This document shows positions 25,794 to 34,562 of a stretch of DNA of 64,000 bases, piece after piece. Position 1 is the first letter of the stretch; each line of letters opens with the position of its first letter. The stretch lies in the NCBI GenBank assembly GCA_947498815.1, contig CANMLU010000006.1, forward strand, positions 62,001-126,000, given 5' to 3'. A model generated the notes under the pieces. The model made no database searches and was not told the DNA's origin. It saw nothing but the letters and a program-made list of their open reading frames with translations. Made by a program: the position numbers and the translations under genes. The stretch comes from an uncultured Aquimarina sp. (lineage in GTDB: Bacteria; Bacteroidota; Bacteroidia; Flavobacteriales; Flavobacteriaceae).

Positions 25794-26750
25794 TTATCCG
25801 TTTCTATTTTCAATTTCTTTATACGCTGCAATTACTTTCTTAACAAGTTTATGGCGAATTACATCTTTATCATCGAGATAGATTATTCCAATACCTTGTA
25901 CACTTTTTAGCACTAGTAATGCTTCTTTAAGTCCTGATGTAACACGTCTAGGCAAATCAACTTGCCCAGGATCACCAGTTATAATGAACTTCGCATTTTT
26001 TCCCATACGTGTTAAAAACATTTTCATCTGTGCATGGGTCGTATTTTGAGCTTCATCAAGGATCACAAAAGCATTATCAAGAGTTCTACCTCTCATAAAC
26101 GCCATTGGTGCAATTTGAATTACTCCTTTTTCAATAAAGCTTTCCAACTTTTCAGCTGGTATCATATCCCTCAAGGCATCATATAAGGGTTGCATATAAG
26201 GATCTAGCTTCTCTTTAAGATCACCTGGTAAAAACCCCAGATTCTCTCCTGCCTCCACAGCAGGTCGAGTAAGAATAATTCTTCGAACTTGTTTTTCTTT
26301 CAAAGCCTTTACTGCAAGAGCCACTCCTGTATATGTTTTTCCAGTACCGGCAGGACCTATCGCAAAAACCATATCGTTTTTCTTGGAAGATTCTACTAGT
26401 TTACGCTGGTTTGCCGTCTGTGCTTTTATAAGCTTGCCTCCTACTCCATGCACCAAAGTTTCGCCACTATTAACCGGTGTTTCATAATCTGCTTTACTAT
26501 CACTAGTAAGTACTCGCTCGATTACATTTTCATCAAGTTTATTATATTTTCCAAAATGTTCAAGAAGCATATTAAGACGCATATCAAACTCTTCGAGCAT
26601 GTCTTCGTCTCCATAGACTTTCATTTTACTACCTCTTGCTACAATTTTTAACTTGGGAAAGTATTTTTTTAACAATTGAATATTGCTATTCTGAAGTCCG
26701 AAAAATTCTCTCGGATTAATCTCTGTAAGTTCAATGATAAGTTCGTTCAA
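25794..26750 (-). CDS. PhoH-like ATPase
   Basis: The 318-residue protein has an N-terminal KH-like region (KIVARGSKMKVYGDEDMLEEF) followed by the PhoH P-loop ATPase domain. Walker A is AIGPAGTGKTYTG, the region LTRPAVEAGENLGFLPGDLKEKLDPYMQPLYDAL is typical, and Walker B is AFVILDEAQNTT, followed by ITGDPGQVDLP. PhoH proteins are linked to RNA metabolism (the YbeZ type acts with the endoribonuclease YbeY). It is the first gene before purC. The upstream 266 bp separate it from a divergent SAM-hydrolase-like gene. Confidence 0.93.
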   Translation of the reverse strand: MNELIIELTEINPREFFGLQNSNIQLLKKYFPKLKIVARGSKMKVYGDEDMLEEFDMRLNMLLEHFGKYNKLDENVIERVLTSDSKADYETPVNSGETLVHGVGGKLIKAQTANQRKLVESSKKNDMVFAIGPAGTGKTYTGVALAVKALKEKQVRRIILTRPAVEAGENLGFLPGDLKEKLDPYMQPLYDALRDMIPAEKLESFIEKGVIQIAPMAFMRGRTLDNAFVILDEAQNTTHAQMKMFLTRMGKNAKFIITGDPGQVDLPRRVTSGLKEALLVLKSVQGIGIIYLDDKDVIRHKLVKKVIAAYKEIENRNG

Positions 26751-27016
26751 AAGCTATACGAATTTTAGTATGATTTTTTTTAAGGATTGACTAAGTTTGC
26801 TAAAGTTGTTTTAAATCTTTGAGCGGGAAAACAAAATGAAAATTTAAAACGAATCTTAGCTATACTCATAATCAGAAAAAGGATTATGACAACTAGTACT
26901 ATAAAAAGATAGTTTTAGTATCATTTTGAAACTCAAAGAAAGACTTTAAATAACTTGAAAACAAATTTACGTATTTTTAAACGCTTACGGTTAAAAGATA
27001 TTAACAATTATTATAC

Positions 27017-27847
27017 ATGCCGATTATCACCTTAACTACAGATTTTGGAATCAAAGATCATTTTGTGTCTGCGGTTAAGGGAGCTATTTATAGCGAACTA
27101 CCAGAGGCTACAGTGGTCGATATATCACATGATGTCTCACCTTTTCATATCACAGAAGCGGCATATATAATACAAAATGCCTACAAGAGCTTTCCTAAAG
27201 GAAGTATTCATATTGTTGGCATAGATAGTGAGCTTAATCCCGAAAATAAACATATCGCAGTACTTTTGGATGATCATTATTTTATCTGTGCAAATAATGG
27301 ACTAATCTGTTTGATTACTTCCGAATTTAATCCGGAAAAAATTGTTGAAATTAATATCCATGATGCCATTAGCACCAATTTCCCGGTATTGGATGTATTT
27401 GTAACCGTGGCCTGCCACATAGCACGTGGTGGCACTCTTGAAGTCATTGGAAAAACTATTCCGGAAATTAAGACCATCAAAGGGATAACTCCAATTGTAA
27501 ACCTTGGCGATAAACAAATCGTAGGCAGTATTATTTATATTGATAACTACGGAAATCTAATCACCAACATCACTCGAAAACTGTTCGAAGAAATCGGAAA
27601 AGGCAGAAAATTTAAAATAACTGCACGTACTGCGGTATTTGAAAACGTCTATAATAGATATAGTGATGCCATAAATTTTGATATCGAAAAAAGTAAACGT
27701 GAAGAAGATGGTAAAAAATTAGCAATTTTTAATTCCTCTGGATATTTAGAACTAGCGATTTACAAAAGTAATCCCAAAACTGTAGGAGGCGCTTCGAGCC
27801 TTTTTGGATTGCACTACAGAGATACAGTAAGTATAAATTTTGACTAA
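27017..27847 (+). CDS. SAM hydroxide adenosyltransferase family protein (DUF62)
   Basis: Members of this family hydrolyse S-adenosylmethionine to adenosine and methionine, and relatives are halogenases. The sequence has the N-terminal LTTDFGIKDHFVSAVKG, the DISHDVSPFHITEAAYII block, VHIVGIDSELNP-like IHIVGIDSELN, the nearby ANNGLICLI, and a C-terminal domain with IYIDNYGNLITNI and SSGYLELAI. The length is 276 residues. It is followed by an ABM-domain gene 1 bp after its stop and then by the gldF-gldG gene. This placement next to gliding genes appears to recur in flavobacteria from memory, but I cannot verify this. Confidence 0.9.
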   Translation: MPIITLTTDFGIKDHFVSAVKGAIYSELPEATVVDISHDVSPFHITEAAYIIQNAYKSFPKGSIHIVGIDSELNPENKHIAVLLDDHYFICANNGLICLITSEFNPEKIVEINIHDAISTNFPVLDVFVTVACHIARGGTLEVIGKTIPEIKTIKGITPIVNLGDKQIVGSIIYIDNYGNLITNITRKLFEEIGKGRKFKITARTAVFENVYNRYSDAINFDIEKSKREEDGKKLAIFNSSGYLELAIYKSNPKTVGGASSLFGLHYRDTVSINFD

Positions 27848-27848
27848 G

Positions 27849-28133
27849 ATGATTATAAGGATAGTAAAGATGGGGTTTATACCCGATCAAATAGAAGCTT
27901 TTTTAGAGAATTTTGAGCGGAATAAAAATAAAATTAGAAATTTTGATGGTTGTAGTCATCTAAGATTATTAAGAGATGTTAAGCAACCTAATCAATTTTT
28001 TACATACAGCCATTGGGAATCTGAAGAACACCTCAATAACTATAGAAACTCTACGTTATTTAAAGGCGTTTGGGCAAGTACCAAGAATAAATTTAATCAA
28101 AAACCTGAAGCTTGGAGTGTAGCCGAATCATGA
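27849..28133 (+). CDS. Antibiotic biosynthesis monooxygenase (ABM) domain protein
   Basis: The 94-residue dimeric ferredoxin-like-fold protein has the ABM pattern: MIIRIVKMGF, CSHLRLLRDVKQPNQFFTYSHWESEEHLNNYRNS and VWASTKNKFNQKPEAWSV. ATG at 27849 begins 1 bp after the stop of the SAM-hydrolase-like gene. A TTG in frame at 27840 would overlap that gene and is less likely. Such small proteins act as cofactor-free oxygenases, haem degraders or unknown-function enzymes. No haem-binding residues are evident. Confidence 0.85.
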   Translation: MIIRIVKMGFIPDQIEAFLENFERNKNKIRNFDGCSHLRLLRDVKQPNQFFTYSHWESEEHLNNYRNSTLFKGVWASTKNKFNQKPEAWSVAES

Positions 28134-28172
28134 AAACTGATGCTAATAACTAAAGATTAGAAATTAAAAAAT

Positions 28173-30566
28173 ATGCTTGCACTAATTCGAAAAGAGATCA
28201 ATACATTTTTCTCCTCTACAGTGGGATACTTAGTTATTGCCATATTTTTAGTACTCAGTGGACTTTTTCTTTGGGTTTTCAAAGGACAATTTAACATTCT
28301 CAATAGTGGGTTTGCAGATCTGACTCCATTTTTTCAGGTTGCACCTTGGATACTTCTTTTTCTAATTCCTGCAATAACCATGAGAAGTATTTCTGAAGAA
28401 AAAAAACAAGGTACTTTGGAGTTATTACTCACAAAACCATTTAATAACTGGCATCTAATTCTAGGTAAATACTTAGGAAGTTTAGCTCTGATTTTAATCG
28501 CATTACTTCCAAGTCTACTATATGTAATCACTATCTACCAACTTGGTAGTCCGGTTGGCAATATAGATTTTGGAAGCACTTTTGGTTCCTATATAGCATT
28601 ATTACTTTTATGTGCATCTTACACTTCAATTGGAATATTCTCTTCATCGATCTCTAACAATCAAATTGTTGCATTTTTGCTGGCACTATTCTTAAGTTTC
28701 TTATTTTATTTTGGGTTTGGTGGATTTGCGAATTATGAACTATTGGGCACTAGTGATTATTTCTTTGAACAACTAGGCATGCAATTGCATTATGACCGTA
28801 TCAGTAAAGGGGTTCTAGATACTAGAGACATGCTATATTTTGTAATTATTAGCGCACTTTTTGTGATGCTAACATTCATAATCCTTAGCAAAAATTCCAA
28901 AAAGCAAAAGATGAAGTTCATCGCTATTGTTTTGGTCACTACTATAGTTTTAAATATTTTAGGAAACTCTTTTTATCATCGTTTTGATCTTACTCATGAT
29001 CATCGATATACGTTATCTGAGGCAACAGAAAATTTGATTGAAGAAGTATCGGCCCCTATAATCGTAGATGTTTTACTTGAAGGAGATTTTCCTTCAGAGT
29101 TTAGGCGTTTACAAACAGAAACAAAACAATTATTAGACGAATTTAACACGATTAATGCCAACGTACAGTACATTTTTACGAATCCATTAGAAGAAAAAGA
29201 TATACTTAACGAAACTATTGCTCAATTACAGCAGTTTGGTTTAACTCCTATGGAAGTTAGTGTAAAAGAAAACGGAAAAACCGAAATTGAAACTGTAGTA
29301 CCTTGGGCGATTGTGAGTTACCAAAACAGGAGTGTAAAAATACCTTTAATTAAAAATACTATTGGAGCTACTACCGAAGAACGTGTAACTAATTCTATCC
29401 AACAACTAGAATATGCATTTGCAGATGGACTTACAAAGTTAATTCATCCAAAAAAACATAAAATTGCCGTCTTGAAAGGAAATGGGCAACTACCAGATAT
29501 AAAGATTGCCGATTTTATAAAAACATTGCAAGATTATTACTTTGTCGGTGCTTTCACCCTGGATTCTGTTTCAGGAAATCCTCAAAAGACATTAAAAGAT
29601 CTTCAAAAATTTGATATGATCATCAATGCCAAACCAACAAAAGCTTTTTCTGAGAAAGAAAAGTACGTTTTGGATCAATATATAATGAATGGCGGAAAAT
29701 CATTATGGTTATTAGAATCTGTATCTATGGAAATTGATAGCTTAATGAATCCCGAAGGCGCTTCTGTTGCCATTATGCAAGATCTCAGATTGGGCGACGC
29801 TTTATTTTCTTATGGAGTACGTGTGAATCCGGTTTTGGTAAACGATTTATATTCGGCTCCATTGGTATTAGTTTCGGGACAAGGAAGTGACACTCAATTA
29901 ACTCCATATCGCTGGTTGTATGGATCTCTAACAAAAAACAATAGCGACCACCCAATCGTAAAAAATACCGAGTCTGTAAAGTTTGAATTCTCTAATCAAA
30001 TAGATACCCTAAAAAATGACATTAAAAAAACTGTTTTACTAACTAGCTCAAAAATGTCAAAACTAGAAGGTATCCCAAAACAAATTTTGCTAAATAACAT
30101 TATTAGAAAAAAACCCGATATTAATAGTTATACAGAAGGCCCTCAGAATCTTGCCGTATTATTAGAGGGAAGTTTTAAATCCACCTATAAAAACAGGGTG
30201 AAACCTTTTAAAATTGGCACTCCCAAAGATCAGAGCAACCAGAACAAGATGATTGTAATCGCAGATGGAGATGTGATCAAAAATCAAACTCGAAAAGGAG
30301 AACCCCTAGAATTGGGTTTTGAACCATCAATGAATCTTAAATATGGTAACAAAGAGTTTTTACTCAATGCGGTAAATTATCTGCTAGATGATTCTGGTCT
30401 TATCGAAATCCGAGGTAAAGAAATCGAAGTTGCATTTTTAGATCTTGAGAAGGCATCGACCAATAAAATATTCTGGCGGGTCGTTAACATTATACTACCA
30501 TTACTACTTCTTGGAACATTTGGATTCTTATTTTCTTTTATCAGAAAGAGGAGATATCAAAAATAG
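28173..30566 (+). CDS. gldFG: Gliding-motility ABC transporter GldF-GldG fusion
   Basis: The first about 240 residues are an ABC-2 permease with six hydrophobic segments and the GldF-like TMRSISEEKKQGTLELLLTKP. After a linker containing KNSKKQKMKF the sequence continues as a GldG-like protein: one transmembrane segment, FYHRFDLTHDHRYTLSEAT, an extracytoplasmic domain of about 500 residues (VDVLLEGDFPSEFRRL, NGGKSLWLLESVSMEID), and a C-terminal membrane anchor followed by basic residues (FIRKRRYQK). In Flavobacterium johnsoniae gldF and gldG are separate adjacent genes required for gliding with the ATPase GldA. Here they form one 797-residue frame with no stop at the junction. The gene is preceded by the ABM gene and followed by an ABC ATPase gene. 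Confidence 0.85.
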   Translation: MLALIRKEINTFFSSTVGYLVIAIFLVLSGLFLWVFKGQFNILNSGFADLTPFFQVAPWILLFLIPAITMRSISEEKKQGTLELLLTKPFNNWHLILGKYLGSLALILIALLPSLLYVITIYQLGSPVGNIDFGSTFGSYIALLLLCASYTSIGIFSSSISNNQIVAFLLALFLSFLFYFGFGGFANYELLGTSDYFFEQLGMQLHYDRISKGVLDTRDMLYFVIISALFVMLTFIILSKNSKKQKMKFIAIVLVTTIVLNILGNSFYHRFDLTHDHRYTLSEATENLIEEVSAPIIVDVLLEGDFPSEFRRLQTETKQLLDEFNTINANVQYIFTNPLEEKDILNETIAQLQQFGLTPMEVSVKENGKTEIETVVPWAIVSYQNRSVKIPLIKNTIGATTEERVTNSIQQLEYAFADGLTKLIHPKKHKIAVLKGNGQLPDIKIADFIKTLQDYYFVGAFTLDSVSGNPQKTLKDLQKFDMIINAKPTKAFSEKEKYVLDQYIMNGGKSLWLLESVSMEIDSLMNPEGASVAIMQDLRLGDALFSYGVRVNPVLVNDLYSAPLVLVSGQGSDTQLTPYRWLYGSLTKNNSDHPIVKNTESVKFEFSNQIDTLKNDIKKTVLLTSSKMSKLEGIPKQILLNNIIRKKPDINSYTEGPQNLAVLLEGSFKSTYKNRVKPFKIGTPKDQSNQNKMIVIADGDVIKNQTRKGEPLELGFEPSMNLKYGNKEFLLNAVNYLLDDSGLIEIRGKEIEVAFLDLEKASTNKIFWRVVNIILPLLLLGTFGFLFSFIRKRRYQK

Positions 30567-30639
30567 AAGAGCTTATATCAAAAAAATAAAATTTATAAGT
30601 AAAATATTCATTATAAAGAAGTTCATTATCTATATTTGA

Positions 30640-31464
30640 TACAGTAACCCCAAATTAAAAACAAAACCTATCGATTCTGAAAATTTAAATATCGTCCTTA
30701 GTACCGAAGATCTTTCTATTGGTTATCATTCCAAAAACGAATTAAATGTTGTAGCGGCAGATATTAATTTAAAGTTATATGAAGGCGAACTTGTGGGATT
30801 GGTTGGCGCCAATGGCATTGGCAAATCCACATTATTACGTACTTTATCTCGCGTGCAACCGGCATTGCATGGTCATATATTTTTATCTGAAAAAGAATTA
30901 ACATCATACAAACCTGTGGAGCTTGCCGAACAACTAAGTATAGTTCTTACTGAGCAAATAGCATCAAAAAACTTGACCGTTCAGGAATTAGTAGCCTTGG
31001 GAAGGCAACCGTATACCAATTGGGTAGGTAAAATGGCAGACGAGGATATACAAAAAGTTCGTAAAGCCATTGAAGTAACCCATATAGCCGAATTGGTTAG
31101 CAAAAGATGCTTTGAACTTAGTGATGGGCAACTACAAAAAGTACTTATTGCACGAGCCATAGCTCAGGACACTCCTTTTATCATGTTGGATGAGCCCACT
31201 ACTCATCTTGATGTATACCATAAGGCATATATATTAAAGCTTTTAAAACGCCTCGCTTTTGAAACTAAAAAAACAATCCTCTTTTCGACACACGAAATCG
31301 ACTTTGCGATACAATTATGTGATAAAATGATCGTAATGAACAGTGAAGGTTTCGAATTTGGAAGACCTAAGGAATTGGTGCAATGTCGAGCTTTCTCTTC
31401 TCTTTTTCCTGAAGACCTAATACTGTTTGACTCCAAATCCGGAAGATATAAGGTAAGAAACTAG
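30640..31464 (+). CDS. ABC transporter ATP-binding protein (FecE/BtuD type) with no evident start codon
   Basis: The frame is open from just after a TGA at 30637-30639 and codes for a full ABC ATPase. It has the early strand and A-loop-type Tyr (LSTEDLSIGYHSKN), Walker A GANGIGKST, Q-loop region VLTEQIASKN, signature LSDGQLQKVLIARA, Walker B FIMLDEPTTHLD and the H-switch STHEID. From the stop to Walker A there is no ATG, GTG or TTG in frame except GTG at 30793, which falls 12 bp before Walker A and would remove the first strands of the domain. The start given here is only the open-frame limit. Either an unusual start (ATT/ATC) is used or the start was lost by mutation. It is the iron-siderophore/cobalamin type, but no permease or binding protein lies nearby. 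Confidence 0.75.
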   Translation, partial: YSNPKLKTKPIDSENLNIVLSTEDLSIGYHSKNELNVVAADINLKLYEGELVGLVGANGIGKSTLLRTLSRVQPALHGHIFLSEKELTSYKPVELAEQLSIVLTEQIASKNLTVQELVALGRQPYTNWVGKMADEDIQKVRKAIEVTHIAELVSKRCFELSDGQLQKVLIARAIAQDTPFIMLDEPTTHLDVYHKAYILKLLKRLAFETKKTILFSTHEIDFAIQLCDKMIVMNSEGFEFGRPKELVQCRAFSSLFPEDLILFDSKSGRYKVRN

Positions 31465-31643
31465 CCTTTAAAATTTCTCTAGGCTATTTCGTAGAATTTT
31501 CTTCACATCATCCCGTATAATTAGTTGCACTTTATCGACAAAACATGCCTTTTAAGGGAAAACTGTAAAAATTTCAAGTAGGTAACGCCCATAGTTTTGT
31601 TAAGAAAACCATAATTTTACCCAAAACATAAAACCAATCTATA

Positions 31644-32714
31644 ATGAACAAATTTTTGAGACTTAAATCTATTGCAACCCTACTTATTCTATCCGTATTT
31701 ATCTACAGTTGTAGCTCTGATAGTAACGATGAGATACAAGGCGGAAGTGAAGAAACTACTTTTGACCTTATCGTAAATACTACGAACGCTAATAACACTG
31801 TAGAACGCGATATTAAAATAACGACCGATCAACTTAATTCTTTTCAAAAAGTAAATGTGACTTTCACGGCAGATGAGCCTATGAGAAGGTTATATATTGC
31901 AAAAAGTGAAAATGGAGGTGCTTTAGAACCATTTACATTTTCAAATCAAGCAGTCGATGACAAAGCAGATGGATCAATTGATTTAAAGAGTGATAATAAA
32001 ACCGAATTTACTTTTAACATTGATTTTGATACCCCAACTACTGCAAATGGTACTATAACTTATATTTTATGGGCTACTACAGGTCGAGGTGATTTTAGAG
32101 ATGTAGCAAAAAGAAATGCCATTGGAGATTTTGATTTTGGTACAATCACAATCACGGCAGGAAATGGAGCTGTAGGTAATGGAGTAAAATCTTTTACACA
32201 AACAATTTTGAATGCACCAGCGGGAGATGGATCTTCTAATACCTTTATGTCTGTATTAGACGGAGAAATCTATAAAATTAGTGAGGGAGAAGAATTAGCT
32301 TCACTCTGGGATCTTGGTTATTATTATGGAGCTAGTGTAGATAATGCTTCTTTCGCTTCTCCGGCTGACTATCCTAAATTTTTTGATCACGATAATGATG
32401 ACACTACTCCTCTTGTAGGCGTTGCTATTCTAACTGGTGTTGCACAAGAAGAATTAAATAATTTCTTTATAGCTAGAGCCCCAGCCGGGTTTGATTTTGA
32501 TGCTATAACAGAAAGAGCAGATCTAGATGCAATTACAAAACCAAGTTCTCAAATAGTTACCAAACTTCAAAAAGATGAGGTTTTGATATTCGAAGATAAC
32601 TATGGCAATAAAGGAGCTATTAGAGTTACTGAAATAGACCCCGGTTTTTCTCCGTCTAATTTCATAACTTTTGATATAAAAGTGCAAACATCAGAAATAA
32701 CATTTAAACCTTAA
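31644..32714 (+). CDS. Hypothetical lipoprotein, beta-rich
   Basis: The 356-residue protein begins with a lipoprotein signal (LSVFIYSCSSDS) and an acidic linker, typical of surface-exposed Bacteroidota lipoproteins. The rest is rich in short strands and Asp/Thr, with no catalytic motif I recognise. The region TTTFDLIVNTTNANNTVERDI-like start (TTFDLIVNTT) suggests an immunoglobulin-like domain. It is a single-gene unit: a 179-bp gap precedes it and a strong terminator follows at 32753. Function is unknown. Confidence 0.75.
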   Translation: MNKFLRLKSIATLLILSVFIYSCSSDSNDEIQGGSEETTFDLIVNTTNANNTVERDIKITTDQLNSFQKVNVTFTADEPMRRLYIAKSENGGALEPFTFSNQAVDDKADGSIDLKSDNKTEFTFNIDFDTPTTANGTITYILWATTGRGDFRDVAKRNAIGDFDFGTITITAGNGAVGNGVKSFTQTILNAPAGDGSSNTFMSVLDGEIYKISEGEELASLWDLGYYYGASVDNASFASPADYPKFFDHDNDDTTPLVGVAILTGVAQEELNNFFIARAPAGFDFDAITERADLDAITKPSSQIVTKLQKDEVLIFEDNYGNKGAIRVTEIDPGFSPSNFITFDIKVQTSEITFKP

Positions 32715-32752
32715 GTTTAAAAAGAAATACCCTTAACCATCAACTATACTTG

Positions 32753-32787
32753 GAGGCTATCTGTAAAAGGATAGCCTCATTTTTTTG
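32753..32787 (+). terminator. Strong intrinsic terminator
   Basis: GAGGCTATC (32753-32761) and GATAGCCTC (32770-32778) form a 9-bp perfect stem with an 8-nt loop, followed closely by a T7 run. It ends the lipoprotein transcript. Confidence 0.9.
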
Positions 32788-32864
32788 TAATAATACATTT
32801 TGTTCATATGGGATTTCTTTAGCTAACATCGAAATCTTTATCTTTGAGTAAACAAAGAATTAGA

Positions 32865-34214
32865 ATGTCAGAATACACACCGATTATTATTGCCATTGGG
32901 GCAATCTCAATAGCCATCATTATAGGTTTTTTTATAGGAAAATATGTTGTTTCATTAAAAAACAAGAGTGAACAAAGTGCTTCCAACGAGAAAGCAAATC
33001 TATTGCATCGTCAATTTGAAGACTATAAAAGCACTTCAAAAAACCAACTTTCAGAAGTAATCAAAGAACGTGAAGATATTCGTAGAGAAAAAGACTTTTT
33101 GAATACCGAGCTTACTCGTCGCAATGCTGAGTTTGAAAATCTTCAACTCAAAAATCAAGAACAGAAAGGCGAGGTAGAAAAATTGCAAGAAAAATTTACC
33201 AAAGAATTTGAAAACCTTGCCAATAAAATTCTAGATGAAAAATCGAACAAATTTACAGAACAGAATAAAGAAAATATCAAAAACATCCTAACTCCTTTAC
33301 AAGAGAAAATCAATACTTTTGAGAAGAAAGTAGAACAGACTCACAAAGAAAGTATAGATTATCACGCAGCCCTGCGACAACAAATCCTTGGACTCAAAGA
33401 CCTTAACGAACAGATGAGTAAAGAAGCTACAAATCTTACCAAGGCACTTAAAGGAGATAGTAAAATGCAAGGTAATTGGGGAGAGTTAGTCCTAGAGCGC
33501 GTATTAGAAAAATCAGGCCTGGAAAAAGATCGTGAATACTTTGTACAGCAAAGTTTTATGACTCAAAGTGGGGATCGAGTAATGCCCGATGTTGTTATTT
33601 ATTTACCAGATAACAAGAAAATGGTGATCGATTCTAAAGTAGCTTTGACTGCGTATGAGCGTTATGTAAATGAAGATGATGAAACTATAAAAACAACTCA
33701 TTTAAAAGAACATATAAGCTCATTAAAGCGTCATGTTGATCAGCTATCTGAGAAAAATTATCAAGATCTCTATGATATTGAATCTCCAGATTTTATTTTA
33801 ATGTTTGTGCCTATTGAACCCGCATTTGCTATTGCCATAAACCAGGATAACAAACTATACAATCAAGCATTTGAGAAAAATATTGTGATTGTAACACCTT
33901 CTACTTTATTAGCCACGCTACGTACTATTGACTCGATGTGGAATAATGAAAAACAACAGCGTAATGCCATTGAAATAGCACGCCAGGCCGGAGCTTTATA
34001 TGATAAGTTCGAAGGGTTGGTAAAAGATCTTACCGGAGTTGGTAAAAAGATTGATGATGCCAAGAAAGACTATTCTGCTGCAATGAATAAACTGGTCGAA
34101 GGAAAAGGAAACCTAATCACCAGTGTAGAAAAACTTAAAAAAATGGGAGCAAAAGCAAAAAAATCTCTACCAGAAGCTATTATCAAACGTGCCAATGAGG
34201 ATGAAAACATTTAA
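32865..34214 (+). CDS. rmuC: DNA recombination protein RmuC family
   Basis: ATG at 32865 gives 449 residues with one N-terminal membrane segment (IIIAIGAISIAIIIGFFIG), a long coiled coil (about residues 30-180), and the RmuC core: GNWGELVLERVLEKSGLEKDREYFVQQSF, MPDVVIYLPDNKKMVIDSKVALTAYERY, PDFILMFVPIEPAFAIA and VIVTPSTLLATLRTI. The TTG further upstream (32844) would add an atypical extension. The core resembles a PD-(D/E)XK nuclease fold, and RmuC proteins limit DNA rearrangement. It is the first of a run of closely spaced plus-strand genes reaching 36639. Confidence 0.93.
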   Translation: MSEYTPIIIAIGAISIAIIIGFFIGKYVVSLKNKSEQSASNEKANLLHRQFEDYKSTSKNQLSEVIKEREDIRREKDFLNTELTRRNAEFENLQLKNQEQKGEVEKLQEKFTKEFENLANKILDEKSNKFTEQNKENIKNILTPLQEKINTFEKKVEQTHKESIDYHAALRQQILGLKDLNEQMSKEATNLTKALKGDSKMQGNWGELVLERVLEKSGLEKDREYFVQQSFMTQSGDRVMPDVVIYLPDNKKMVIDSKVALTAYERYVNEDDETIKTTHLKEHISSLKRHVDQLSEKNYQDLYDIESPDFILMFVPIEPAFAIAINQDNKLYNQAFEKNIVIVTPSTLLATLRTIDSMWNNEKQQRNAIEIARQAGALYDKFEGLVKDLTGVGKKIDDAKKDYSAAMNKLVEGKGNLITSVEKLKKMGAKAKKSLPEAIIKRANEDENI

Positions 34215-34226
34215 ATTGTAACAACT

Positions 34227-34559
34227 ATGGAACCAAGTATTACGGAAATCTTTTATTATGTATTTTTAGGGCTACTAACCTCTCCTGCACAACTTATAAT
34301 TATACTTATATGTTTGTATTATTTAATAAAAAGCAAAGCTACGGCTGATAGTGTTTTATTAATGATAGGAAGTTTTATCATTTTGCTAAGCACTATCCTT
34401 ACGCAAGTCGGTGTTTTATATGCCAAAACCTGGGGATCTAATTCATACCTTTCATATTCTTTTGTAATACAAGGTATTTCTATAGTTGGATCTCTTCTTT
34501 TTGCTGTGGGTCTCTTCCTTTTGATCAGAAAAGTAATAAAATTTAAAACTCAACTTTAA
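34227..34559 (+). CDS. Small membrane protein of unknown function
   Basis: The 110-residue protein has three clear hydrophobic segments (SPAQLIIILICLYYLI, VLLMIGSFIILLSTILTQVGVLY and GISIVGSLLFAVGLFLLI). It starts 12 bp after rmuC and ends 3 bp before the serine hydrolase gene, so it is likely cotranscribed. I do not recognise a family. It is probably an inner-membrane protein. Confidence 0.75.
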   Translation: MEPSITEIFYYVFLGLLTSPAQLIIILICLYYLIKSKATADSVLLMIGSFIILLSTILTQVGVLYAKTWGSNSYLSYSFVIQGISIVGSLLFAVGLFLLIRKVIKFKTQL

Positions 34560-34562
34560 AAA

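Noticed and set aside
30793-31464. Short ABC ATPase starting at GTG 30793
   Set aside because: It would remove the N-terminal strands and the A-loop-type Tyr that are encoded in the same frame upstream, so I report the longer open frame with an unidentified start.
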